From: Deltaproteobacteria bacterium
GTDB lineage: Bacteria > Myxococcota_A > UBA9042 > DTJE01
Assembly (NCBI GenBank): GCA_029547805.1
Contig: JAKPOP010000010.1
Span: 806,452-870,451, forward strand
Reading direction: 5' to 3'
Length of the DNA stretch: 64,000 nucleotides
Positions 54,921 through 63,380 of this stretch are shown in pieces (within the stretch, counting starts at the first letter, position 1; every line of letters begins with the position of its first letter). Both the position numbers and the translations under genes were made by a program. The notes beneath the pieces were generated by a model that did not search any database, was not told the DNA's origin, and was given only the letters and a program-made list of their open reading frames with translations.

Positions 54921-57509
54921 TCAGGAGGGGGTCTCGCCGATCAGGCGCCGGCAGAACGACGCCCCGAGCAGGGAGGCCAGCAGGCCAAAGGTCATGGCGA
55001 GGCCCAGACGGGTCACGGGCATCACCCCCAGGGCCACCAGAGTGGCCCCGGCAGCGGCCAGGGCGAAGGCGACCGCCGCGGGCCAGCGACGGGCCGTGCC
55101 CCCCCGCTCCCAGAGGTCCCCGGACAGGAACGGTGGCAACAGCCCCGGCAGCAGGAACATCGTCGCGGAACTGGAGTCCACCTGGATGCCCGTCCAGGCC
55201 GCGGCCGCCAGGGTCAGCAGCACCCCGAAGGCCGATGTCAGCAGCGCATGCCACCGCCGAGGTCGGTGGATCCCGGTCCCGATCACCCAGAGGGCGAAGG
55301 GGGCCCAGAGGGCCGCCACGGCCCGCCAGAGCCCCTCCAGCAACCGGGACTCCACCGCCGGCTCCAGCACCGGAAAGCCGCTGATCGTGAACTCCGGTTC
55401 CCGATCGGGCCGGCCCTCTCCCTGGAGCAGGTCCCCGAACACCCCAGCGGCCCGGACCCGCAGGGGGATGGGAACCTGGCCCAGGCCCGCGAGCCACCGG
55501 TCCGTCCACCCCTCGGCCTCCCAGACGGCCCGCTGGTCCCGGACCCGGACGTCCAGCGTCTCCGCCAGGTCCTCCAGCATCGCGTCGTCCACCTCGGAGG
55601 GCCGGGAGGCGAGCCCCGCCAGGACCTTCACCAGGGCCTCCCGACGATCGGGCCGGTCCATCGTCGCGGCGATCGCGGGCCACTCCTCCTCGGCAGGCGT
55701 GAAGGGGGCCTCGCCGGAGAAGAGATACCCCTTCCAGAGTTCCAGCAGGTGGCGGCGCACCTCCTGCTCCAGGTCCGGGTCCCGTCCGGTGCCCAGGGCC
55801 TCCAGGGTCGCCTCGGTCCTCCCCTTCGGCAGCGCCACCCCGAAGACCCGGGCCAGGGCCTCCAGGCGACGGAGGGCCGCCTCGGGGCCCACCTCGGCCG
55901 ACTCCTCGATGGCCCGGCGGGCCACCTCCAGGCGCCGTTGCAGGGGAAGGCCATCCCGGGGGATCCGCAGGGCCAGCATGGCCTCGTCCCGGGCGTCGGT
56001 GACCAGGGACTTCAGGTCCCGATTCCCCTCCAGGAAGAACCAGAGGTTCCCCAGTCCCTCCCGCGTCTTCGGGATGCTGGCGACCCCGGTCATCCCCTTC
56101 GCCACGAAGGCCACCACCTGGGCCACGGACCGGACGTCCCCGAAGGCCCCGCTGCCCTCCAGCAGGTCCGTGAGGCGTCCCAGGCGGCCCATCACCGCCG
56201 GGTCCCCGATGTCCCCCCGGACCGAGACCTGCAAGAGGTCCGCGCCGCCGAAATGCCGGTCGAAGAACTGCAGGGACCTCCCCACCTCGTCCCCGGACCG
56301 GAAGAGGTCCCGGAGGCCCACCGCGAAGTGCACCCGCCGGGACTCGAAGGCGGAAAGGCCCGTGAGGGCCACGAGCACCGCCAGCAGGGCCAGGCGACCC
56401 AGCACGGGCCACCGGAGCAGCCGGGGAGGCTCCTCGCGGCGCCGCACCCGGAGCAGGACCGGCCAGACCGCCATCACCCCGAAGAGCCCCACGGCCCCGA
56501 TCCCCACGAGCAACGACTCCCCGAACCGGGCCAGGTAGGGCAGGGACCGGGGCGCCGCCCGGTTGGTGACGGCCAGCACCGCGACACCCAGCGCCGCCAG
56601 CCCGAGCGGCATCCAGAGGTCCCGCCAGGGGAGCCTCGTGGCGCCCGTGAGCCGCCGCTCCATGAGTCGGCCATAGACCAGCGCCGCCATCACCACCAGC
56701 AGCAGGGCCCCGTTCAGCACGGTCATCGTGACCGGCATCCCCAGCACCCGCAGCAGCCCGAGCCACCACAGCAGAGGCATCGCCGAGAAGCCCAGCACCA
56801 TCAGCCCGATCCAGGGCCGCCGCAGCGTCACCCAAAGCACCAGGAAGAGGACCGCGGCGAAGAGGGGCGCCACCCACGGCAGGGACCGGAGGACCTGCCG
56901 GGAGACCCAGTTCGACACGAAGGGCGCCCCGTAGTACACCGCCTGCATGGGTCCCCGCTCGGCCTCGACCAGGTCCATCACCAGCGCCGCGATGGCCGCC
57001 GGGTCCTTCCGGGAGTCCATCTGGATCAGCACCATGTAGGCCTGGAGGTCCCGGCTCACGAGCGCCCCGGGGACCTGGACGTCGGCCAGGATCCGCTGCC
57101 CCAGGGCCTCCAGGTCGGCCTCCGTCCGGGGAATCGCGGGGATCATCATCTCGGCGTTGAGGGTCCCCTCCTCCTCCCGGAGGGTCTCCACGTTGGTGAC
57201 GCTCCGGACGAAGAGGATGCCGTCGGACTTCTTCTCCGCCAGGAGGTCCGTGATGCGGGCCAGCCGGGCCAGGCCGTCGGTGGACATCCGGGGCCCCGGC
57301 TCCTCCAGGCCCACCATCACGGTGTCGAAGCCCTGGAACTTCCGAGTCATGTCCTTCCAGAAGGCCACCTCCGGGCAGTCCGGCGGCAGATAGCCCGTCG
57401 GGTCCGCGTCGGGGACGATGCCCGGGATGAAGATCATCGCGGCGATGGTCAGCGCCATCGCCGTCGCCTCGGTCCATCGGGCCCAGGCGGGGAGCGGGGC
57501 GTCCTGCAT
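54921..57509 (-). CDS. MMPL/RND-family membrane transporter
   Basis: 862 residues in two similar halves: a membrane helix near residues 14-32, a periplasmic loop to about 210, a block of helices to about 385, a second larger loop (405-735) and a final block to 855. This is the MMPL/HpnN-type layout, built for moving lipids or hydrophobic compounds rather than the tripartite drug-pump type. In the membrane blocks the WWLGLLRVLGMPVTMTVLNGALL helix fits TM4-like positions, though a proton-relay Asp is not obvious. It is the last gene of a minus-strand operon with a LolA-like protein, a barrel and a lipoprotein. The ATG has AGGAGG. Confidence 0.87.
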   Translation of the reverse strand: MQDAPLPAWARWTEATAMALTIAAMIFIPGIVPDADPTGYLPPDCPEVAFWKDMTRKFQGFDTVMVGLEEPGPRMSTDGLARLARITDLLAEKKSDGILFVRSVTNVETLREEEGTLNAEMMIPAIPRTEADLEALGQRILADVQVPGALVSRDLQAYMVLIQMDSRKDPAAIAALVMDLVEAERGPMQAVYYGAPFVSNWVSRQVLRSLPWVAPLFAAVLFLVLWVTLRRPWIGLMVLGFSAMPLLWWLGLLRVLGMPVTMTVLNGALLLVVMAALVYGRLMERRLTGATRLPWRDLWMPLGLAALGVAVLAVTNRAAPRSLPYLARFGESLLVGIGAVGLFGVMAVWPVLLRVRRREEPPRLLRWPVLGRLALLAVLVALTGLSAFESRRVHFAVGLRDLFRSGDEVGRSLQFFDRHFGGADLLQVSVRGDIGDPAVMGRLGRLTDLLEGSGAFGDVRSVAQVVAFVAKGMTGVASIPKTREGLGNLWFFLEGNRDLKSLVTDARDEAMLALRIPRDGLPLQRRLEVARRAIEESAEVGPEAALRRLEALARVFGVALPKGRTEATLEALGTGRDPDLEQEVRRHLLELWKGYLFSGEAPFTPAEEEWPAIAATMDRPDRREALVKVLAGLASRPSEVDDAMLEDLAETLDVRVRDQRAVWEAEGWTDRWLAGLGQVPIPLRVRAAGVFGDLLQGEGRPDREPEFTISGFPVLEPAVESRLLEGLWRAVAALWAPFALWVIGTGIHRPRRWHALLTSAFGVLLTLAAAAWTGIQVDSSSATMFLLPGLLPPFLSGDLWERGGTARRWPAAVAFALAAAGATLVALGVMPVTRLGLAMTFGLLASLLGASFCRRLIGETPS

Positions 57510-57524
57510 GGGACCTCCTGGGAT

Positions 57525-58436
57525 TCAGCGGGTCGGTGCCCCGTCGAAGGCGGCCTCTCCAAGGGCCATCAGCACGTCGCAGTCCACCGGCGAGACCCGG
57601 CGGAAGACGAAGAGGCTCCCGTCCTGAGGAGTGATGGGCGTATCGGCCTTCAAGGCCGACGGATCGGCCCCCACCGCCTGCTCCTCGATGGTGTAGGTCA
57701 GGGGCCCGACGATCCAGAGGCCATCCCCCGAGACGGCGGTCTCCGGGAAGGTGAATCGGACCCGCCGCACCAGATACCGGCGGCCCGCCACCGGCGACAG
57801 GACCTCCATCGTGACGCCCGGGTAGCCGTCCTGATCGGTATCCTCCACCCGGGGGTCGGTGCCGGTCTTCGGCAGCGGCGAGACGGCATCCTCGGGGTCC
57901 ACGAGCCCCCACGTCCAGATCACCGACTTGGCCTTCAGGGTCCCCCCTTCGATCGCCAGCCGGATCGGCCGGCGGTCCCGGAGGGCCTGGGCCGTCCCGT
58001 CGGGCATCCGGGTCACGAAGTCGTTGTCCGGGTCCTCGTCGTGGACCACCGGCACCTCCGTGCACAGGCGCCAGGTGAGGGTGCCCCCGGTGGCGGTCCC
58101 CACCAGCCAGTCGGTGGTCGTGATGGGCCAGGGAGAGAAGAGCGGCGTGATCTCCCCCTGCTGCACGATCCGGCCCACCCAGGTCCCCTCCAGGCTGCCC
58201 GTCGAGACCTCCCCTGGAGACAGGTCCGTCCCGACCCCGAGGTCCCGGTCGCCTTCGTCCGGGACGGCATCGGCCGGCGGCCCGCCCTCCCGACCCGGGT
58301 CGGTGGGCAGCTCGACGCCGCTGTCCTTCGCCCCGGCATCCGGGTGATAGAGTTCCTGGAGCCGGGCCCCCCCGTCGGCCTCCCAGCCGCACCCGATCCA
58401 CCCCGTCATCGCCAGCAGGATCACGAGTCGTCGCAT
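57525..58436 (-). CDS. lipoprotein of an unassigned family (paralogue of 18658-19497)
   Basis: 303 residues with a signal ending GWIGC, then an acidic linker to about 75. The core shares with the protein at 18658-19497 the order GTW near the start, IRLAIEG, DPRVEDTDQDGYPGVTMEV (possible calcium loop), RYLVRRVRF, and near the end GSLFVFRRVSPVDCDVL. Overall identity is low, but the order and spacing of these motifs show common descent. It lies between the DUF1302-like barrel (46 bases) and the MMPL gene (15 bases), so it probably belongs to the same envelope transport unit. No named family recognised. Confidence 0.8.
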   Translation of the reverse strand: MRRLVILLAMTGWIGCGWEADGGARLQELYHPDAGAKDSGVELPTDPGREGGPPADAVPDEGDRDLGVGTDLSPGEVSTGSLEGTWVGRIVQQGEITPLFSPWPITTTDWLVGTATGGTLTWRLCTEVPVVHDEDPDNDFVTRMPDGTAQALRDRRPIRLAIEGGTLKAKSVIWTWGLVDPEDAVSPLPKTGTDPRVEDTDQDGYPGVTMEVLSPVAGRRYLVRRVRFTFPETAVSGDGLWIVGPLTYTIEEQAVGADPSALKADTPITPQDGSLFVFRRVSPVDCDVLMALGEAAFDGAPTR

Positions 58437-58482
58437 CTTGCATCCCCCGAGGACCGGCGCCGGATGGACGCCGTGAGATCCG

Positions 58483-60060
58483 TCAGAAGGTCACCTTGCC
58501 CTTGAAGAAGGCCACGTTGCGTCCCGCCGCCTTCTGGCCGAACCGGGACTTCGAGGCGTAGTCCAGGCTGTCCTTCGGCTCGGTGCTCCCGGCGAAGTGC
58601 ATGTAGCCCCCCACCAGTTCCACGCCCGGGACCACCACCCAGGTCAGTTGAGGATAGACCACCGCCGAGAGGTCATCGCAGTTGAGGGCCCCGGCCAGCC
58701 GCAGTTGCAGTTCCCCGTCCAGGAACTTCGACTCGGCGGCGAAGACGAAGTAGTTGTGCAGCCCGAAGCGGTCGTTGAACTCGTCGAAGAAGCCCCGGAC
58801 ATACTGGAGATTCAGATAGATCCAGTCCCCGTAGGACCAGTCGAGGCCTGCCGTGGCCTTCAGGAAGGGCGTCGCCGGGACGTTGACGTTGCGGTGCTGC
58901 AGGATGTTGCTGCCGTCCAGAAAGGCCTCGAGGCCGAACTGGACCTTCTCGGGGAAGAAGACCCCCGCCTCGGCGAAGAAGCCCGGGACCCAGGAGTTCT
59001 CCGAGGAGTAGGAGAAGTCGATCCCGGCGACCTGCATCCGGGGGTAGTAGACCTCCGCCACGTACCGGACGTTGAACCGGTTGGGGTCCAGGGCCTCCTC
59101 GTCGGTGACGAACCGCGTTGGCGGGGGCACGAAGGCGGGGCTGACCACGTCGGCCACGGCGGTGTAGGCCACCGGGAAGGTGAAGCGGCCATAGTAGTAG
59201 GAGAGGCTGAAGTCCACCGGCCCCACGTGGAATCTGGCCCGGGCCGCCGCCTGGCTGCTGGCGATCCCGGACCCCGGCCGCACGACGCGGACCTCCGGCG
59301 TCGTGAAGTGCACCCCCGCCAGGGGATTGTCGCTCCCCTCCGAGGAGGACCCCAGTTTGTCCTTGAGGCCCAGCAGCTTCTGCTGACCCTCCGGGTCCAG
59401 CGGCGGCGCCGGGAAGTCCGTGACCTCCCCCCGGTCGTTGTAGGTCATCGCGAACCCCAGCACGGACGACGGAGGCAGGGCACTGGGCTTGAAGGTCGGC
59501 ACGAACACGAACTGCAGGGTCAGCCAGTCCGCCGGGAAGAGGTCCACCTCCAGCATGTTGTTCGGGACCTTGGCGGTGTAGTCCAGCGGGTCCGAGAAGT
59601 CCCGGGCGTTCAGGTTGTCGGTGGGGTTGAACATGTCCGCGGTGCCCCAGGACTGGATCATGCGCCCGACCTTGATGTCCATGCCGGACCAGGGGAATCC
59701 CCGGACGTGGAGATAGGCCTCGGTCAACTGGAAGTCGTATGGGTCGATCCGGTTCCAGCCGATCAGTTCAGGCAACTGGGCCGACCGGTTGAACCCGAAG
59801 AAGCGCAACCGGGTGTCCACCACCGCCCGGAGGTTGTCCACCGGCTCGGCGGTCAGACGCAGGTTCACGTCGTTGCGGTTCATCTCGAACTCGTGGCCCT
59901 GGCCGGGTCGCTCGCCGCGCCAGTCGTCGGTGATGAACCGGATGTCGCTCTGGAGGCTCCCGCTCAGGGAGACCCGGTCCGCCCAGCCCTCGGCCCGGGC
60001 CCCCGACGCCCCCAGCACCAGGACCCCGATCCCCAGGCACCACAGCAGGGTCCCTCTCAT
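58483..60060 (-). CDS. DUF1302-like outer-membrane beta-barrel
   Basis: 525 residues with a signal peptide (MRGTLLWCLGIGVLVLGASGARA) and a long run of amphipathic strands ending FFKGKVTF with a terminal Phe. The text LTEAYLHVRGF, IKVGRMIQSWGTADMFNPTDNLN and DFSDPLDYTAKVP is typical of DUF1302-type barrels, which in proteobacteria occur with an MMPL transporter and a LolA-like/DUF1329 protein. The start ATG at 60060 overlaps the LolA-like stop by four bases, so the two are translationally coupled. It likely forms the outer-membrane exit or entry of the transport unit. Confidence 0.85.
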   Translation of the reverse strand: MRGTLLWCLGIGVLVLGASGARAEGWADRVSLSGSLQSDIRFITDDWRGERPGQGHEFEMNRNDVNLRLTAEPVDNLRAVVDTRLRFFGFNRSAQLPELIGWNRIDPYDFQLTEAYLHVRGFPWSGMDIKVGRMIQSWGTADMFNPTDNLNARDFSDPLDYTAKVPNNMLEVDLFPADWLTLQFVFVPTFKPSALPPSSVLGFAMTYNDRGEVTDFPAPPLDPEGQQKLLGLKDKLGSSSEGSDNPLAGVHFTTPEVRVVRPGSGIASSQAAARARFHVGPVDFSLSYYYGRFTFPVAYTAVADVVSPAFVPPPTRFVTDEEALDPNRFNVRYVAEVYYPRMQVAGIDFSYSSENSWVPGFFAEAGVFFPEKVQFGLEAFLDGSNILQHRNVNVPATPFLKATAGLDWSYGDWIYLNLQYVRGFFDEFNDRFGLHNYFVFAAESKFLDGELQLRLAGALNCDDLSAVVYPQLTWVVVPGVELVGGYMHFAGSTEPKDSLDYASKSRFGQKAAGRNVAFFKGKVTF

Positions 60061-60797
60061 CGCCCCCACTCCAGTTCCCGCTGGGTGAACATCGAGTCCT
60101 TCAGGCCCTCGTTGACCCGGAACTCCTTGATGTCGAGCCGGGTCTTGTGACCCGTTCGGGGGTCCGTGACCCAGACCACCTGATTCCGGATCAGCCCCGG
60201 CTTCCACTCCTTCGGGTCGCTGTTCTCGAAGACCTTCACCTTCTCGCCCTTCTCGTCGTAGAAGGCGTAGTAGTCCGGCTGGTAGTGCTTCTTGTGGACC
60301 TTTACGACGGCCTTGGGAAAGGGGGGCTTCACGCCGCCCGGCCGGGGCGTGCACTCGAGGGTCCAGTAGGTCTCGTCCTCGGCCACCAGCCGCGGCACGT
60401 AGGCCCGGACCCACGACGTGAAGGCCATCAGGTCGTTGGTGAAGTCCGACCCGGCGAAGGACTGGTTCATCGTGTGGGGGGCCACCCGCCGGACCTTCTT
60501 GAAGGCCGGGAGGTAGGTGTAGACCACCGAGGGGCTCTCCACCAGCGTCCCCATCCCCTTCATCTCCCCCGAGTGGAAGCGGATCAGCCGCTTCTCGCCC
60601 TTCTGGGCGATGGAGAAGTCGTAGGACTTCTGGCTCCCGTCGGTGTCCACGATCGTCATCATGGCCCGCATGTACTGGTCGTCGTAGCCATTCGTGACCT
60701 GGTCCATCCGGGCCAGGATCTCCTCGGCGGTCTGGGCCCGGGCCGACCCGGCCCCGATCAGCACCAGCACGCATCCCAGAAACAGGCGATTGCGCAT
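60057..60797 (-). CDS. LolA-like outer-membrane lipoprotein-sorting family protein
   Basis: 246 residues with a signal peptide (MRNRLFLGCVLVLIGAGSARA). The pattern AEEILARMDQVTNGYDDQYM, then YDFSIAQKGEKRLIRF and TYLPAFKKVRRV, is that of the LolA_like family (half-barrel lipid-binding periplasmic proteins), distinct from true LolA. The start is ATG 60797, after GGGAGG. As first gene of the operon LolA-like, DUF1302-like, lipoprotein, MMPL it likely carries a hydrophobic ligand across the periplasm between the MMPL protein and the barrel. Ligand unknown. Confidence 0.87.
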   Translation of the reverse strand: MRNRLFLGCVLVLIGAGSARAQTAEEILARMDQVTNGYDDQYMRAMMTIVDTDGSQKSYDFSIAQKGEKRLIRFHSGEMKGMGTLVESPSVVYTYLPAFKKVRRVAPHTMNQSFAGSDFTNDLMAFTSWVRAYVPRLVAEDETYWTLECTPRPGGVKPPFPKAVVKVHKKHYQPDYYAFYDEKGEKVKVFENSDPKEWKPGLIRNQVVWVTDPRTGHKTRLDIKEFRVNEGLKDSMFTQRELEWGR

Positions 60798-61156
60798 CGT
60801 GCTACCTCCCTCGGCAGGTCGTCGCGTCGCGACGGCCGATTGTCCCCACGTCCCCGGAAAATCGCAACATTCTTCGGGCATTGGGAGGACCCGGGAGCGC
60901 CAGCAAGATCTGCGCCTGCCCAGGGACACGGGTTCCAATACAGCCAGAACGCTCCGTCATCACTGGGGTCTTCCAGGATCGATGCATCGGTCCCGGCGCG
61001 TGCGCCCGTGCGTTTCCGCACGCCGGACCGTGCATCTCCACACGCCCCTATTCTCCCGGGAGGCGTTGACCGATAATGAGGAGACGCCCTGACCCGGGAC
61101 TCGCGGTGAGCCTGAAGAACGAAACCCAGGACCCCCGAAGAGCCGGGGAGGTCCGG
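60798..61156 (+). other. 359-bp divergent spacer with several palindromes
   Basis: No gene I can support. It holds CGTCGCGACG (60825-60834), CGATGCATCG (60980-60989), GGCGC/GCGCC with a 2-base centre (60995-61006) and directly next to it CGTGCG/CGCACG with a 4-base loop (61007-61022; GAAA on the minus strand). GATAAT at 61072-61077 could be the -10 for the PilZ-like gene, without a good -35. The frame of that gene is open from 61076, but the ribosome site favours 61157. Confidence 0.45.
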
Positions 61157-62098
61157 ATGGACGAGGTCCAGTGCTTCATCCAGGGAGCCCGCTACGAGGG
61201 CCGGGCGATCCGCCTCTCGACCCAGGAGGCCCTGGTGAACCTCCCCAGGGCCCCGCTCCCACCGCCGGGCACCCTGATCGGCATGACCTTCCCCTCCCGG
61301 AGGCGCGGTCCGTTCGGTGTCTTCCTCTACGGCCGTTCCCGGTCCGACGCCGCCGGGCCCCTCCAGGTCCGCTGGGAAAAGGCCGTGACCGCCGGGAGCC
61401 TCGAGGACCTCCAGTGGTTCCTGGCGGAGATCCTGAACATTCATGGGGCCGAGGTGGTCGAGGAGCCCTGGGGTCCCCGGCAGGAGACCCGTCGGGTCTT
61501 CCTCTTTCCGGACTCGACCGATCTGTCTCCGGCACCCGTGTCCACACCGGAGGACCCACTCGGACAGGACCTGGGCAGCCCCCCCGATGACCCGGCGACA
61601 GACTCCGGGGAGCCCCCGGACCCCCTGGAGGGCCTGGAACTGGAGGTCATCGCGCTGCAGGCCGACGGGACGCCCCTGGAGCGGGGCAGGGCCCCCTCCT
61701 CCCAGACCTCCGCTCCCGTCCCGCCGGAGGCCCCCCTGCGGGAGTTGCCGAGCCCCCTCTCGGGCCGGCTGGAGGCCGAGGGATTTGGCCTGGAGGTGGC
61801 GGTGGTGGCCCTGGGCCGATCGGCCCTCCGGGTCCGAACCGCCTTCCTCCCGATGTCCGGGGACCTTCCCCTGGGTCTCCTGTTCCGAATCCCGACCCGA
61901 CGGGGCGAGGAGACGGTCCGCTGCGAGTGCCTGCTCCGAGAGTCCCGGGACCGGGACCTCCTGCTGGCGATCCGCGAGGTCCTGGAGGAGTCCTCCGCCG
62001 GGGTCCTGGAGCGCTACCTGCGCTACGTGGAGATCTCCGCCTCCCGGGGAGGATCGGGCGGCTCCGGCGCGAGACCCCGCGACCGGAACGCCGGTTGA
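61157..62098 (+). CDS. PilZ-like domain protein
   Basis: 313 residues, soluble. GGGGAGG (61145-61151) stands five bases before ATG 61157. Residues 1-100 have the shape of a PilZ barrel (GRAIRLSTQEALVNLPRAPLPPPGTLIGMTF), but the RxxxR and DxSxxG residues that bind cyclic-di-GMP are absent; the Asp position is Arg. An acidic Pro-rich linker (about 120-215) leads to a second barrel-like region (GFGLEVAVVALGRSALRVRT, LPLGLLFRIPTRRGEE). Thus it may be a tandem degenerate PilZ protein acting by protein contacts. This assignment is by pattern only. Confidence 0.55.
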   Translation: MDEVQCFIQGARYEGRAIRLSTQEALVNLPRAPLPPPGTLIGMTFPSRRRGPFGVFLYGRSRSDAAGPLQVRWEKAVTAGSLEDLQWFLAEILNIHGAEVVEEPWGPRQETRRVFLFPDSTDLSPAPVSTPEDPLGQDLGSPPDDPATDSGEPPDPLEGLELEVIALQADGTPLERGRAPSSQTSAPVPPEAPLRELPSPLSGRLEAEGFGLEVAVVALGRSALRVRTAFLPMSGDLPLGLLFRIPTRRGEETVRCECLLRESRDRDLLLAIREVLEESSAGVLERYLRYVEISASRGGSGGSGARPRDRNAG

Positions 62099-62286
62099 GG
62101 CATCGTTACGCCAGCCGGTCGTAGAAACGGGCTCCAGGTCCCCGGAACCCGGGAGGACCAACGCCCCCACCCGGGGGGAGCTCGCCATCGCATTCCCGCA
62201 AGGCGAGGCCGTCATCGCCGGCCGGATCTGGCCTCCAGGCACCGGCATTGCAGAGAAGGGCCAGCGGTCCTGCACGGAGGATTGCG

Positions 62287-63322
62287 ATGAACCGACTTCA
62301 CCGAATCCTGGGACTCGGAGTCCTGGGACTCACGGCCTGCCTCCAGGGAACCGAGGGAGATCAGGGGACCTTCGTCTTCTACGACCAGACGCCTCGGCCG
62401 GAACAGGCCTGGCCCGCAGACTTCGACCGGCCGGTGGACCGGCCCCTGGCCGTGGGGGCCCTGCTTCCCCTGCGAGTCACCTGGAACGGCTACGAGTTCG
62501 CCCCTGCGGAGGTGCTCACGGACCCCCCGGAGGTGCTGGAACTGGTGTCGATCACCGACAACGGCTGCCTCCTGCGGGGCCTGTCCCCGGGAGAGGCCAC
62601 CGTGACGGTCCGGTCCTCCACGGGACGGGAGGACCGCCTCTCGATCGCGGTCCGGAGGGCCGACGGAGACCGGGTCCGGCTGCGCCCGCTGGAACACCTA
62701 TCCGCTGCCTGGGGCGTATTTCCAGGACGGCCTCGCGATCCTGGTCGGGGCCACCTCCCACCTCTTCGGGGAGATGACCGCGGGGGACCAGGTCCTGACG
62801 GGATACGGAGCCCATCGCTTCCTGACCCTTCCCGACGAGGATGCGGACCCGGCCATCGAGGGGACGCCCCGGGAGGGGTCGGACTTCCTGGACCTCAAGG
62901 CCCGGAAGGTCGGCTACACCCACTTCTCCTTCGGCCACTCGGAGGAGGTTCTGGTTCGAGGCGTGACCGAGGCGGAGATCCAGGGAGCGAGCCTCCTGGA
63001 GGCCTGGAAGGTCCAGGGCGGGTCCTCCTGGGTCTGCCAGGTCGGGGACCTCCTCTTCCCCTCGGTGCTGCCCCTCGATGACGAGGGGCGCCTCGTGACC
63101 GGGACCAGCGCGGACCCGGGACCGGTGCTGGAGATCGACCCGGACTCCCAGGGCCTGATCGAGGACCAGACCCCCGGGGACCTCTCCCAGGAGTGGAAGG
63201 AGGTGTTCCAGAATCGCACTGTCTTCCTGAAGTGCCTGGCCGAGGGGACCGCCACGGGGCAGGTCGCCTGGAGGCAGTTCCGGCTGCCCTTCACGGTCCA
63301 GGTGATGCCGAAGACCCCCTGA
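62287..63322 (+). pseudogene. lipoprotein gene with a single frameshift
   Basis: ATG 62287 starts a lipoprotein signal ending GLTAC. The frame continues as an Ig-like exported protein (LPLRVTWNGYEF, GEATVTVRSSTGREDRLSIAV) to RLRPL near 62690, after which it turns to nonsense. The neighbouring frame continues sensibly from NTYPLPGAYFQDGLAILVGAT to the stop at 63322. Removing one G at 62691-62692 joins them as RLRPLNTYPLPG, giving a protein of about 345 residues. One extra G is either a sequencing or assembly error or a recent mutation. No family recognised. Confidence 0.75.
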
Positions 63323-63380
63323 CCCCCGCCACCGGGTCGGTGGCCTCGAGGCCCCGCCGGGACCGCCAGACCGGGGCTCC

